The notes below the pieces were generated by a model. The model was not told where the DNA came from and ran no database searches. It saw nothing but the letters and a program-made list of their open reading frames with translations. Below are positions 56,316 through 64,000 of a stretch of 64,000 nt of DNA, piece by piece. The position numbers were made by a program, and so were the translations under genes. The stretch is from Chryseobacterium capnotolerans (lineage in GTDB: Bacteria > Bacteroidota > Bacteroidia > Flavobacteriales > Weeksellaceae). Every line of letters begins with the position of its first letter. The first letter of the stretch is position 1. Location: the NCBI RefSeq assembly GCF_021278965.1, contig NZ_CP065589.1:3849001-3913000 (forward strand), written 5' to 3'.

Positions 56316-57351
56316 ATGAAAAAATTTCTAAACAGCAAGAAGAACGTAAACATTCTCCTGGGAGGACTTTTACTAGTAGTTTTTGCACAAGGGATCTTCA
56401 TTGCCAAATTATTCTCCGAGAAGGATGATAAAAATTATGAAGTTAATCTTGTAAAAATAAACACTGAAAAAGACAGTGTAGATTATCTGAAAATGAAAAC
56501 TGATCTTACCCTTGTAGATCAGACAGTTTCCCCAACTGAATTCTTTCCTGAAGTCTAAAGACATTTCTAATGAAAAGCTCATGATGCTTGATCAGGACAG
56601 CATCGCCAATTCTATCTATCTTTCCAAACAAGCCAACCGATACAGCCAATATCTGATGGACCTACAGAAAAAGCTGATGCAGGTTCCATTAGGAATGCCT
56701 ACAGATGGATATATTTCATCTAATTTCGGGATCAGAAAAAATCCTATTCCATTCAAAACTGTTTTTGCTTCGGTAAAATCAAGCTCGGCTACAGAAGCCA
56801 AACCTGTTGCAGCAGCAGCTCCGAAACCTGAAGTGAAGGCTGAGCCTGTTGAAAAAATCGTCGAATTAACAGACAGCTATGGAAATAAAAGAGAAGTTAA
56901 AGTAATGGTAACTCCAAAAGCGGCCCCAGCAGCATCTACATCGGCGGCTTCCGCTCCTGCTGTAAAAGCTGTTGCCGGAACAACTGTTTCTAAAGTTGCT
57001 CCTTTGGAAAAAAATAATCCTCCTGCTGAAGCGGATCAAATGCAATTCCATAAAGGACTGGATATTGCCGTTGCGTTTGGTTCTGATGTAAGGGCTGCTG
57101 CTGCCGGAACTGTTATTTTTTCCGGACAAAAAGGTGGGTATGGAAATTGTGTCATTGTTTCTCACGGAAACGGGCTGGCTACCCTTTACGGACATTTATC
57201 ACAGCTTGTTTCCAAAGTAAATGATAAAGTAAAAGTAGGCCAGGTTATTGCCAAATCCGGAAATTCCGGGCGTTCTACCGGACCTCATCTTCATTATGAA
57301 GTACACAAAAACAATACTCCGGTAAACCCGAGGTTGTTTATGAATCTATAA
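56316..57351 (+). pseudogene. M23 family zinc metallopeptidase, single frameshift
   Basis: Start at the ATG at 56316 behind AAGAAAGGAAAT. The N-terminal membrane anchor is NILLGGLLLVVFAQGIFIA. Frames to 56558 and from 56581 join when one C is removed from the run at 56530-56533, giving TVSQLNSFLKSKDISNEKL. The coiled segment, a variable Ala/Pro-rich linker (about residues 190-240) and the LytM domain follow, with metal ligands in QFHKGLDIAVAF and the catalytic HLHYEVHKN. It probably cleaves peptidoglycan cross-links in cell division or separation. The frame error is likely in the data. Confidence 0.88.
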
Positions 57352-57353
57352 AA

Positions 57354-57384
57354 GAAGGCTGTCTCCAATGAGGCAGCTTTTTTT
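57354..57384 (+). terminator. Terminator of the M23 peptidase gene
   Basis: GCTGTCTC / GAGGCAGC stem (one G-T pair) with loop CAAT, followed by seven T, 6 bp after the stop. Confidence 0.75.
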
Positions 57385-57418
57385 AATTCTAAAAGATAGA
57401 TATAAACAGATTTTATAC

Positions 57419-57488
57419 TCTCGCTGATCAAGCAGATAGCGCAGATTTTTTAACGTTAACCTCTGCAAGATCTGCGGAATCTGCGAGA
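57419..57488. repeat. Imperfect intergenic inverted repeat with GCAGAT blocks
   Basis: TCTCGCTGATCAAGCAGAT at the left and ATCTGCGGAATCTGCGAGA at the right form a near-palindrome (20 of 29 paired positions) around TTAACGTTAA. GCAGA occurs three times on the left and its complement three times on the right. It does not look like a simple terminator and resembles dispersed palindromic elements of flavobacterial genomes. Confidence 0.55.
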
Positions 57489-57556
57489 TGTTATTTTAGT
57501 ATAAGGGTTTTACAATTACAATATAAACAAAAACAGCTGCCGATGGCAGCTGCTTT

Positions 57557-58729
57557 TTATTTTAAAATCTTAAGAGTTCCTGTAGGATGGGTAAATGTCC
57601 CGTCTGGTCCTGCAATATTAGAATACACAATATTTTTATTATAATCCTGAATATGAGTCACATTGAATCCCAGATGAGGCTCATGCCAGTACACCATAAA
57701 AATATTCTTTGCTACTTCTACTGCTGTATATTCTACAGTATCTGTACTGCCTTTTGAACTTCCTGCTGTTCCGGTAAACGTCATTGTTTTGTTATCCTTA
57801 AAATCCAACAGGAATTTTACAGCTCCAAAATCAACTTCTACTTTCTTGCCAATGGCCGGATATGGTGATTTTAAATCCCACTCCATTTCACCCAGAAAAA
57901 CCTTTACTCCCATTTCCAATTCATCTTTTCCGGGAAGATTTGGATATTTCTTGACCATAAAATCTACAATAGCAGATGTAGTTTTATTTTCAGTAACTGC
58001 TTTCTTGTAATTTTCAAGATAACCTCTTACAAAGTCAAGTGATACCGTAGACAAAGACTGTTTTGCAAAATGCGATGCAACCACCTGTTCAGGTTTCAAA
58101 GATTTCATAACATCAATCTGCCCGATCCATTGGTCAATAGCTTTTACATTCTGAGTGTCTGCCATCCAAAGATGTGAATCCACAGAAACTGATATTCCTC
58201 CTGCAATTGTTTTGATAGATGGAATCCAAAGAAAGCTGTGCGCCGGATCCTCAGGGTTTTGTTTAATTTCAATCTTATTTCCCTCCAGATCAGGAATTGA
58301 ATCCACAGCTTCCGGAACGATGATTTCTGAAGGAGCATCAGCTTTTAATTGCGGTTTCCAAACTGCCAGTTTATCATCTTTAGAAGCAGAAATAAGATAA
58401 GCAGTCTGGGCTGTAGAAATAATTCTTACGTTGGGAAAAGCTTTCTTAATCACATCTAATCCAAAATAGAAATCCGGATCGCTGTGAGAAATAAAGACGG
58501 TTCTAAGATTTTTTCCGGTTGCTTTTATTTCTTTTACCAATTGCTCAGCATATTGCTTTTGAAACTGTGCATCAATAAGCATCGCATCTTTATCTCCATA
58601 AATAATGGTAGAGGTAATTGGAAAAATAGCCTTGGTTCCGGGATTATAGACTTTCACCTTCAGGTTTCCTGCAAATATGCTGATGAAACCAAGAATAGTC
58701 ATTAATGATAATAATTTTCTTTTTAACAT
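57557..58729 (-). CDS. MBL-fold protein with altered metal-binding motif
   Basis: 390 residues with a signal peptide (MLKRKLLSLMTILGFISIFA). The fold is metallo-beta-lactamase-like, but the canonical HxHxDH motif reads HSDPDF (residues 82-87): the second His is Asp and the last is Phe. Later blocks include LWMADTQNVKAIDQWIGQID and VVASHFAKQSLSTVS. It may bind metal differently or be catalytically altered. It lies 16 bp after an NAD(P)H-binding oxidoreductase gene and downstream of an Rrf2-type regulator, all on the minus strand, so it is probably in one operon. Confidence 0.8.
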   Translation of the reverse strand: MLKRKLLSLMTILGFISIFAGNLKVKVYNPGTKAIFPITSTIIYGDKDAMLIDAQFQKQYAEQLVKEIKATGKNLRTVFISHSDPDFYFGLDVIKKAFPNVRIISTAQTAYLISASKDDKLAVWKPQLKADAPSEIIVPEAVDSIPDLEGNKIEIKQNPEDPAHSFLWIPSIKTIAGGISVSVDSHLWMADTQNVKAIDQWIGQIDVMKSLKPEQVVASHFAKQSLSTVSLDFVRGYLENYKKAVTENKTTSAIVDFMVKKYPNLPGKDELEMGVKVFLGEMEWDLKSPYPAIGKKVEVDFGAVKFLLDFKDNKTMTFTGTAGSSKGSTDTVEYTAVEVAKNIFMVYWHEPHLGFNVTHIQDYNKNIVYSNIAGPDGTFTHPTGTLKILK

Positions 58730-58745
58730 TTCTGTTCTTTTTTAA

Positions 58746-59399
58746 TTAATAAGCTGCTGTGAAACGTTCACGGATGTGGTTATTCTGTTCCAGTTCATCA
58801 ACCAAAGCTACAGCTACATCTTCTACTGACAATTGGCTTCTTCCATTTTCATCAAATACTGGAGTTTCCAGAGATGTTCTGTACTTTCCTGTTCTTGTTC
58901 CTACGTTAGCCTGATTCATTTCAATAGCAGGGCTGAAGAAAGTCCAATCTAAAGTATTGTTCCCTTTGATTTTATTCAGATAATCTCTTGCTGCAGTTGC
59001 TCCTGGTTTATAAGCATCCGGGAAATCCGGCGTGTCTACAATCTGAATGTTATCTGGTGTGTAAAGGCTTCCTGCCCCGCCTACAACGATCAATCTTTTT
59101 ACTCCTGACTCTTCTACTGCTTTTTCAATATTTTCAGATCCATTCAAAAAGTCATTGTAAAGATTTGGATTTGTCCATCCTGCATTAAATGCACTGATTA
59201 CCGCATCATTTCCTTTCAAAGCCTCTGCTAATTCTGCTACATTGTTTACATCAACGCTTTTTGCTGTTACATTTTCCTGCGTTTTTACCTTCGACGCGTC
59301 TCTTACTAATGCTTCCACTGCATACCCTCTGTCTGCCAATTCTGTTACGATGTGTGCACCTACAAAACCGGTCGCACCGATTACTGCTACTTTTTTCAT
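58746..59399 (-). CDS. NAD(P)H-binding oxidoreductase (SDR-like, YwnB type)
   Basis: 217 residues. The Rossmann start is MKKVAVIGATGFVGAHIV, with GNDAVISAFNAGWTNPNL and RLIVVGGAGSLYTPDN following, as in NAD(P)H-binding proteins (NmrA-like/biliverdin reductase-B-like). No YxxxK pair. In Bacillus, ywnB (same family) is next to the Rrf2 gene ywnA, and the same pairing occurs here 60 bp upstream. The substrate is unknown. Confidence 0.88.
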   Translation of the reverse strand: MKKVAVIGATGFVGAHIVTELADRGYAVEALVRDASKVKTQENVTAKSVDVNNVAELAEALKGNDAVISAFNAGWTNPNLYNDFLNGSENIEKAVEESGVKRLIVVGGAGSLYTPDNIQIVDTPDFPDAYKPGATAARDYLNKIKGNNTLDWTFFSPAIEMNQANVGTRTGKYRTSLETPVFDENGRSQLSVEDVAVALVDELEQNNHIRERFTAAY

Positions 59400-59459
59400 A
59401 ATGTTCTATTTTTTTATTTAAATTGTAATAATTTTTGTTACATTTAAAGGTAAAAAATT

Positions 59460-59870
59460 TTATTCGAATTGATCTGCGAATTCTTTCAAAGATTTATCTC
59501 CTAAAAATTGACTTACCAACTGATCTGTTTCTTCAAACAGTGTATTTAAATGATTGTTAATTTCCTTTCCGACACTACAGGCGGGGTTAGGGTTCTGATT
59601 TTTCTTTCCTAATACTTCAGTATTTTTTACTGATCTGTAAATCTCAGAAATTGTAATATTTTCAGCATTTTTTGCCAACTGGCTTCCACCTTCTTTTCCT
59701 TGTCTGCTTACAATTAAACCTGCTTCTCTCAAAACACTGATCTCTTTACGTACAATGACAGGATTTACATTGATACTACCCGCGATCCAATCAGAAGTGA
59801 GCCACTCCTGAGGACTTTTCGCCAATAAGGTCATTATATGTATTGCCGTAGCAAATCTTGTATTGTTCAT
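59460..59870 (-). CDS. Rrf2 family transcriptional regulator
   Basis: 136 residues from the ATG at 59870 (MNNTRFATAIHIMTLLAKSP). The winged HTH includes WIAGSINVNPVIVRKEISVL, and the wing REAGLIVSRQGKEGGSQLA. Only one cysteine (NPACSVG) lies in the usual cluster region, so an Fe-S cluster of the IscR/NsrR type is unlikely; this resembles YwnA-type members that do not bind a cluster. It probably controls the two downstream genes and perhaps itself. Confidence 0.9.
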   Translation of the reverse strand: MNNTRFATAIHIMTLLAKSPQEWLTSDWIAGSINVNPVIVRKEISVLREAGLIVSRQGKEGGSQLAKNAENITISEIYRSVKNTEVLGKKNQNPNPACSVGKEINNHLNTLFEETDQLVSQFLGDKSLKEFADQFE

Positions 59871-59935
59871 TGTAATTACTCTGCAAAGATAGACAAATTT
59901 TAATTGTAACAAAATTTATTACAGTTAAATTTTTC

Positions 59936-60886
59936 TTAAAGGATTAATTTATCCAGATCCAACAGTAAATAATTAATATTTTGATTAATCGTTCTGGTTG
60001 CTGATTGCATCTGATTAAGCATCGCAGCCCGATTATGAAGATCATCTGCCCGATAGAATCCACCATCACTGAAAATAACGGATTGATCTGCCGCTGTTTT
60101 ATCATCATCAAATTGATAATGCAGCCATCTTTCTTTCATATTTCCGATAATGGAACGTTCTTCCCTATTAGAAAATTTCTTTTCGGTATACATATACCAG
60201 ATAAAAGGCGGAAAGTTTGGAGATTCTAATTTGCCTTTCCAGATATCTCTCAAAAGGTTTCTTTGATGAATAAATTCTACCTTTTTTCCTTTTGGATTAA
60301 GCGTGGCTAAACCAAAACCGGCTCCCAAAACCCCTCCTCCGATATCAATAGCATTACTCCAGCCCTGGTCTCCGACAATTCCCCCGGCAATTGAGGCTGC
60401 AGCACCTGTAATGATAGAATATAGAATCAGTTTATTATTTCTTGAAGAATTGAGATTATCCACATAATTTCCAATCTGAGCCACTCTTTCGCCTTCGCAA
60501 TCGAACTCTGCCGCAACGGCATCAAGCTCAGTAAGGGCAATGGTAATTTTACTATTGATCTTTGTCTTTAATTGTAGAACCTTAATCTGTGAAGCTAATG
60601 ATGAATCTTTTTTAAGGTCCATGATCTGATGAACCTCATCCAAATTATCCAAAGCATTTAAAATTAAAATACTCTGGTCAGAAAACATTTCTTTCAACTC
60701 TTTATTGGCTTCTAAAATAGAATCTGAGTTGTAAGAAGGAACTTTATTACTATAATTGTATTTAAAGGGAGCTTTACAATAACTATCCTTCAAGGTAAGT
60801 ATATTCTGTTGAATAACCTGATTCTTCTTGGAAACACAAGAAGTCAACAGCCCTAAAACGATTAACAGGTAAAAAATCTTTTTCAT
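59936..60886 (-). CDS. Unknown lipoprotein
   Basis: 316 residues. The lipoprotein signal ends at LTSC, Cys17. A mostly helical first half follows, then a hydrophobic stretch LILYSIITGAAASIAGGIVG (residues about 155-175) with glycine zipper features and GVLGAGFGLATLNPKGK. The C-terminal third has WKGKLESPNFPPFIWYMYTE and RWLHYQFDDDKT. No family is recognised. It is monocistronic on the minus strand. Confidence 0.7.
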   Translation of the reverse strand: MKKIFYLLIVLGLLTSCVSKKNQVIQQNILTLKDSYCKAPFKYNYSNKVPSYNSDSILEANKELKEMFSDQSILILNALDNLDEVHQIMDLKKDSSLASQIKVLQLKTKINSKITIALTELDAVAAEFDCEGERVAQIGNYVDNLNSSRNNKLILYSIITGAAASIAGGIVGDQGWSNAIDIGGGVLGAGFGLATLNPKGKKVEFIHQRNLLRDIWKGKLESPNFPPFIWYMYTEKKFSNREERSIIGNMKERWLHYQFDDDKTAADQSVIFSDGGFYRADDLHNRAAMLNQMQSATRTINQNINYLLLDLDKLIL

Positions 60887-60973
60887 TCAAACCAATTTTT
60901 GTGCAATAGCTGAATCATTGTCAGAAATCATCAATCAGTTTCAATATAATTCATCTATACGAATATAGTACAA

Positions 60974-61009
60974 ATAAAAAAATTTACCTGAAATCAGGTA
61001 AATTTTTAA
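60974..61009 (-). terminator. Terminator of the FKBP gene
   Basis: AAATTTACCTGA / TCAGGTAAATTT is a perfect 12-bp stem with a 2-nt loop and a T run on the minus strand. It lies 18 bp past the FKBP stop and may also work on the plus strand. Confidence 0.8.
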
Positions 61010-61026
61010 TTTATTTTTAAGCCGGA

Positions 61027-61461
61027 TTATTTAATACCCAGTAATTCTACTTCAAAAACAAGAGTACTATTTGGTCCGATTTCTTTGCTGATCTCCTGAT
61101 CTCCATATGCTAAATGCGGTGGGATAATCAGTCTCCACTTGCTTCCAACAGGCATTAGCTGAAGTGCTTCCGTCCATCCTGAAATTACTCTATTCAAAGG
61201 GAAAGATGCCGGAGTTCCTCTTTTTACGGAGCTATCGAAAACTTTACCGGAAATAGTAGTTCCGTGATAGTGGCATTTTACGGTAGACTTTGGTCCTGGT
61301 TTTGCGCCATCTCCTTCAGTGATGATTTCATATTGTAAGCCGCTTGGTAATTGAACAACAGTTTCTCTCTTACCATACTCTTCCATATATTCTTTACCGT
61401 CCTTAAGGTTCTTTTCGGCTAATTCTTTTTTACGTTTAAATAACAAATCTGCTACTCCCAT
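61027..61461 (-). CDS. FKBP-type peptidyl-prolyl cis-trans isomerase
   Basis: 144 residues. The N-terminal helix (MGVADLLFKRKKELAEKNL) precedes the FKBP domain with LPSGLQYEIITEGDG, KCHYHGTTISGKVFDSS, PASFPLNRVISGWTEALQ and IIPPHLAYGDQEI. All usual active-site aromatic residues are present. There is no signal peptide, so it is cytoplasmic. It assists proline isomerisation in protein folding. It is monocistronic. Confidence 0.93.
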   Translation of the reverse strand: MGVADLLFKRKKELAEKNLKDGKEYMEEYGKRETVVQLPSGLQYEIITEGDGAKPGPKSTVKCHYHGTTISGKVFDSSVKRGTPASFPLNRVISGWTEALQLMPVGSKWRLIIPPHLAYGDQEISKEIGPNSTLVFEVELLGIK

Positions 61462-61493
61462 ATTATAATTTTTTACAAAGATAAAGTTTTTTT

Positions 61494-61677
61494 AGGCTTG
61501 GAAGATGGAAGCTCGAGGATGGAAGTTTAAAAATTGAGTGCTTCAATATCAAATATTGCTATTCTATTCACTCTTACTTAAAATAATTAAATACTAATAA
61601 TCAACAACTTGAATACAAAATTTATTAAAACAATATACTCAAGAACTTCATGCTTCCAACTTCCTGCTTCTAGCTTA
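61494..61677. repeat. Long intergenic inverted repeat with GGAAG arms
   Basis: The left arm (61494-61528) carries three GGAAG units, and the right arm (61645-61677) carries their imperfect complement (CTTCC, CTTC). About 116 bp lie between. The arms resemble dispersed GGAAGxTxGAAG intergenic sequences seen in this genus. The region up to 61754 holds no gene; TATAATTG (61733-61740) is a weak promoter-like string. Confidence 0.45.
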
Positions 61678-61754
61678 CTCAAAATTCAAATAATTGTAAT
61701 AATTCCTTAACACAGATTTCGAAACTTGGCGTTATAATTGGATTTAAAAACTAA

Positions 61755-62768
61755 ATGCCAAATCCGATATTATATAACAAGAAGTTTGATGAGCTTAATG
61801 AAGAGGAAAAAGAACTTCTGGAAATCAATAAAAAATCGATTGCTGATTTTGTTGAGCAATCCTCTTCTATAAGTGACGTCAATTATGCTACCAGAAACGC
61901 CCATGCGAAAACATATGCTGTTGCCAAGGGAGTTTTTTGGGTGGATCCTAATATTCCTGAATTCCTCAAACCGTTTTTTGATAGGGAGAAATTTGATCTG
62001 TTGATAAGGCTTTCCAATGCTCAATTCAAAATTACCAATTCAAAGAGGGATATTCCTGCCTATGGTTTTGCGGTACAAATCAGGGATGAAAACAATAATC
62101 TGCTTTCCAATTATCCCTTAGTGAATTTTCCGTTGTTCCCGGTTAATTCTGTTTCTACTTTTTTAAAACTGTTTACCGCTATTAATCAATCTTATAATAA
62201 TAAATGGAGCAGCTTGTTTTCTTTGATAGCACAAATACTGAAAGTCATCCCATCTATTCTCACAGCTTCATTTATCAAAAATGCTTTAAAATTATTCAGC
62301 AAGAGAAATGATTTCATTCTCTCTTTTGACTATCATTCTGTAGGTGCTTACCGTCTGGGAGATTATATGATGAAAATAAAAATAAGTCCCAGGTCCGTAA
62401 ATAAAAATATGGATAAGAAGCAGAATGTTAAAAAAGCTTTAAGGAATTATCTTCAGAAGAATGATTTTACAGCAGATGTTTTAATTCAGCTTTGTTATGA
62501 TTTGAAAGACCAACCTATCAACCGCCTGAATGTGGAATGGAAAAACTCTCCTTATATTAAAATCGGAGAAGTGAAAATAAATCAAGACGCTCTGTTGGAT
62601 CCCCGTGATTGTAGTAATGAACTGCTTTCGTTTAATCCGTTTGAAAGTAAAATGATTTTTCAACCTGTCGGAAAGATCCAGAAATTACGCGATGGTGCTT
62701 ATAAAGTATCTGTTCAGACCAGAAGAAAGATCAATACCCTTTTGCATGGGAAGAAAAGTGAATTGTAA
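61755..62768 (+). CDS. Catalase-like heme protein (y4iL/AOS-like type)
   Basis: 337 residues. The distal histidine region reads TRNAHAKTYAVAKGVFWVDP, the y4iL-like variant of the catalase R-x-x-H-AKG motif. GFAVQIRDENNN and NFPLFPV follow, then a small C-terminal region. The protein is shorter than monofunctional catalase and lacks the flavodoxin-like domain. It probably binds heme; whether it removes peroxide or modifies lipid hydroperoxides is not settled. It is transcribed alone. Confidence 0.8.
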   Translation: MPNPILYNKKFDELNEEEKELLEINKKSIADFVEQSSSISDVNYATRNAHAKTYAVAKGVFWVDPNIPEFLKPFFDREKFDLLIRLSNAQFKITNSKRDIPAYGFAVQIRDENNNLLSNYPLVNFPLFPVNSVSTFLKLFTAINQSYNNKWSSLFSLIAQILKVIPSILTASFIKNALKLFSKRNDFILSFDYHSVGAYRLGDYMMKIKISPRSVNKNMDKKQNVKKALRNYLQKNDFTADVLIQLCYDLKDQPINRLNVEWKNSPYIKIGEVKINQDALLDPRDCSNELLSFNPFESKMIFQPVGKIQKLRDGAYKVSVQTRRKINTLLHGKKSEL

Positions 62769-62945
62769 TTATTCAGAAAGGATATCAATACTTTTATCAT
62801 ATTACTATTTAAACTGACAATTTTTTCATTAATAAAAAAGACTATTATACATTTTTATCATGTAGGATATACCTGAAATTAAGATGCTTTCTTTTGTTTT
62901 AGACTTAGAATCTTCCAACTGTTTTTTGATATCCTCAGAAAAACA

Positions 62946-63950
62946 TCAATAAATATGTTGTCTATAGTAATGATAATAATTTGCAATTGAATTAAAAACC
63001 ACCACTGAGTTTCCATTGACTCCAAAAGTTCCATCATCATTTATATAATCAAAGCTTGATGGTAATATTTCACCATTAATTTTTAAAAGATTATACTTGT
63101 TATTTTTTTTAAATACTCCAATAATATTATTTTGATAAGCAGAACTTATACATTCTATCTTTGTTGAAATGGCTAAATGTAATTCATTATTTTTATAAGT
63201 GTAATAATTCCAAATATTGTTTTCATATACCATAATATATTCACCTAAAAATTTGGCCTTTTTATATTTTAGTTTAAGCAGTTCATTTCCATTTGAAAGG
63301 AATAAACCATAATTATTTTTTTTCTGAACAAGTATTAGGTTTATGTCATCATTTTCTTTGTATATCAATCTATTTTTTGAAATTATAGAATCCATATCAG
63401 TTTTAAAAACTGATTCATTAGTTTCGGCTTTAATTAAACGATATTTGTTAGAATCTGTTTTTTTAATAAAATAATCTGGAATAACAGGTTCTGCACATGT
63501 AGTATATCCTTGTTGTAAAAAGCCATTTTCTAAATTATAAATTGCTTTTTCTGAATCATTATTAGAAAATATTCCGTATTTCTCATAAGAAGATAATCGA
63601 ATGGTATTGGGATTGTTAGGAAAATAAATAAATTTTCCTGCTCTATCAATGAGCCCCCAACGATTATTATATTTTACAATGGCTGTTTTTCCTATAAAAG
63701 GATAAGCCACTTCATATCCCTCAGGAATTATCTTAGTTTTGGTTTTGCTATTATAAAAATAATCATTATTGCCTTTATTTTTAAGACTACTTACAAAGAT
63801 TGTATCATTAGTTGACATTTTAATGACTTCACTTAGTAGATCAAAATCTATTTTATCTTTAAACTTATCAAGAATATTTTGTGAATAACAAAATTCATGA
63901 AGGAATAATAAAATAACAAATGAATAGATTGTGCGTTTTTGTAATCCCAT
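62946..63950 (-). CDS. Secreted WG-repeat-like protein
   Basis: 334 residues. Signal peptide MGLQKRTIYSFVILLFLHEF followed by CYSQN. WG-repeat-like units include AIVKYNNRWGLIDRAGKFIY near residue 88 and VQKKNNYGLFLSNGNELL near residue 207. Such repeats form beta folds of unknown role. The stop is TGA at 62946; the same frame stays open for a further 38 codons beyond it (62829-62945), see findings. Upstream sequence to 64000 shows nothing. Confidence 0.75.
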   Translation of the reverse strand: MGLQKRTIYSFVILLFLHEFCYSQNILDKFKDKIDFDLLSEVIKMSTNDTIFVSSLKNKGNNDYFYNSKTKTKIIPEGYEVAYPFIGKTAIVKYNNRWGLIDRAGKFIYFPNNPNTIRLSSYEKYGIFSNNDSEKAIYNLENGFLQQGYTTCAEPVIPDYFIKKTDSNKYRLIKAETNESVFKTDMDSIISKNRLIYKENDDINLILVQKKNNYGLFLSNGNELLKLKYKKAKFLGEYIMVYENNIWNYYTYKNNELHLAISTKIECISSAYQNNIIGVFKKNNKYNLLKINGEILPSSFDYINDDGTFGVNGNSVVVFNSIANYYHYYRQHIY

Positions 63951-64000
63951 ATTATTTTTTAATTTGGAAATTTAGTGAAACTGACTTTGTGTGAGCTTAT

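Noticed and set aside
1..64000. CRISPR array, prophage or known multi-gene defence island
   Set aside because: No regular direct repeats with spacers, no phage structural genes and no Cas or restriction-modification genes were seen; the only defence-like item is the orphan DUF1016 nuclease.

Overview
The window is low-GC DNA from a member of the Flavobacteriia (Bacteroidota), most likely Chryseobacterium or a close relative in the Weeksellaceae. The evidence is gldK/gldL/gldM, a porZ-recO pair, cargo proteins with type IX secretion (T9SS) sorting domains, many flavobacterial families (DUF4270, DUF1684, DUF6496), malate:quinone oxidoreductase and a Bacteroidota-type promoter. The genus call is an inference from gene content.

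Layout. 1-7286 (minus): gldM (cut by the window edge), gldL, gldK, then glmS, a DUF4270 lipoprotein and a one-domain glycogen-synthase-like protein. 7458-8306: panC. 8485-9868: a complete ISL3-like (ISAon1-type) insertion sequence with 23-bp inverted repeats and an exact 8-bp target duplication. 9998-10319: tRNA-Lys, tRNA-Leu, tRNA-Lys. 10435-19137: aroK, an S4 RNA-binding protein, a lipoprotein, a glutamate-synthase-like oxidoreductase, mtaB, a DinB-like protein, a type B T9SS cargo protein and an unknown protein. 19340-25113: an alpha-glucan phosphorylase homologue without the PLP lysine, small proteins, a decayed leader-like peptide and a DPP-IV-like peptidase. 25242-31369: three POT peptide transporters with a DUF1016 nuclease among them. 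31411-42310: a thioredoxin-like protein, recG, an AraC/pseudo-receiver pair, dapA, a split 5'-nucleotidase, porZ and recO. 42411-51722: an MGH1-type glycosidase, an SDR, GNAT, DUF1684, a GMC oxidoreductase, an ANT(6)-like adenylyltransferase and mqo. 52245-54971: three tandem secreted surface proteins. 55050-63950: gpsA, an M23 peptidase, an Rrf2/NAD(P)H-binding/MBL operon, a lipoprotein, FKBP, a catalase-like protein and a WG-repeat protein.

Themes. T9SS parts (GldK/L/M, PorZ) sit in the same window as likely T9SS cargo. Peptide use is suggested by DPP-IV followed by three POT carriers. Two glucan-metabolism homologues have lost hallmark residues or domains. 

Data quality. Eight otherwise well-conserved genes are broken by nine single-base indels, nearly all in short homopolymers (glutamate-synthase-like, mtaB, POT1, recG twice, metallophosphatase, DUF1684 signal peptide, GMC, M23). 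This pattern fits sequencing or assembly error better than biological decay. I list the interrupted genes at full span and state where each break lies. No CRISPR array, prophage or classical defence island was seen.
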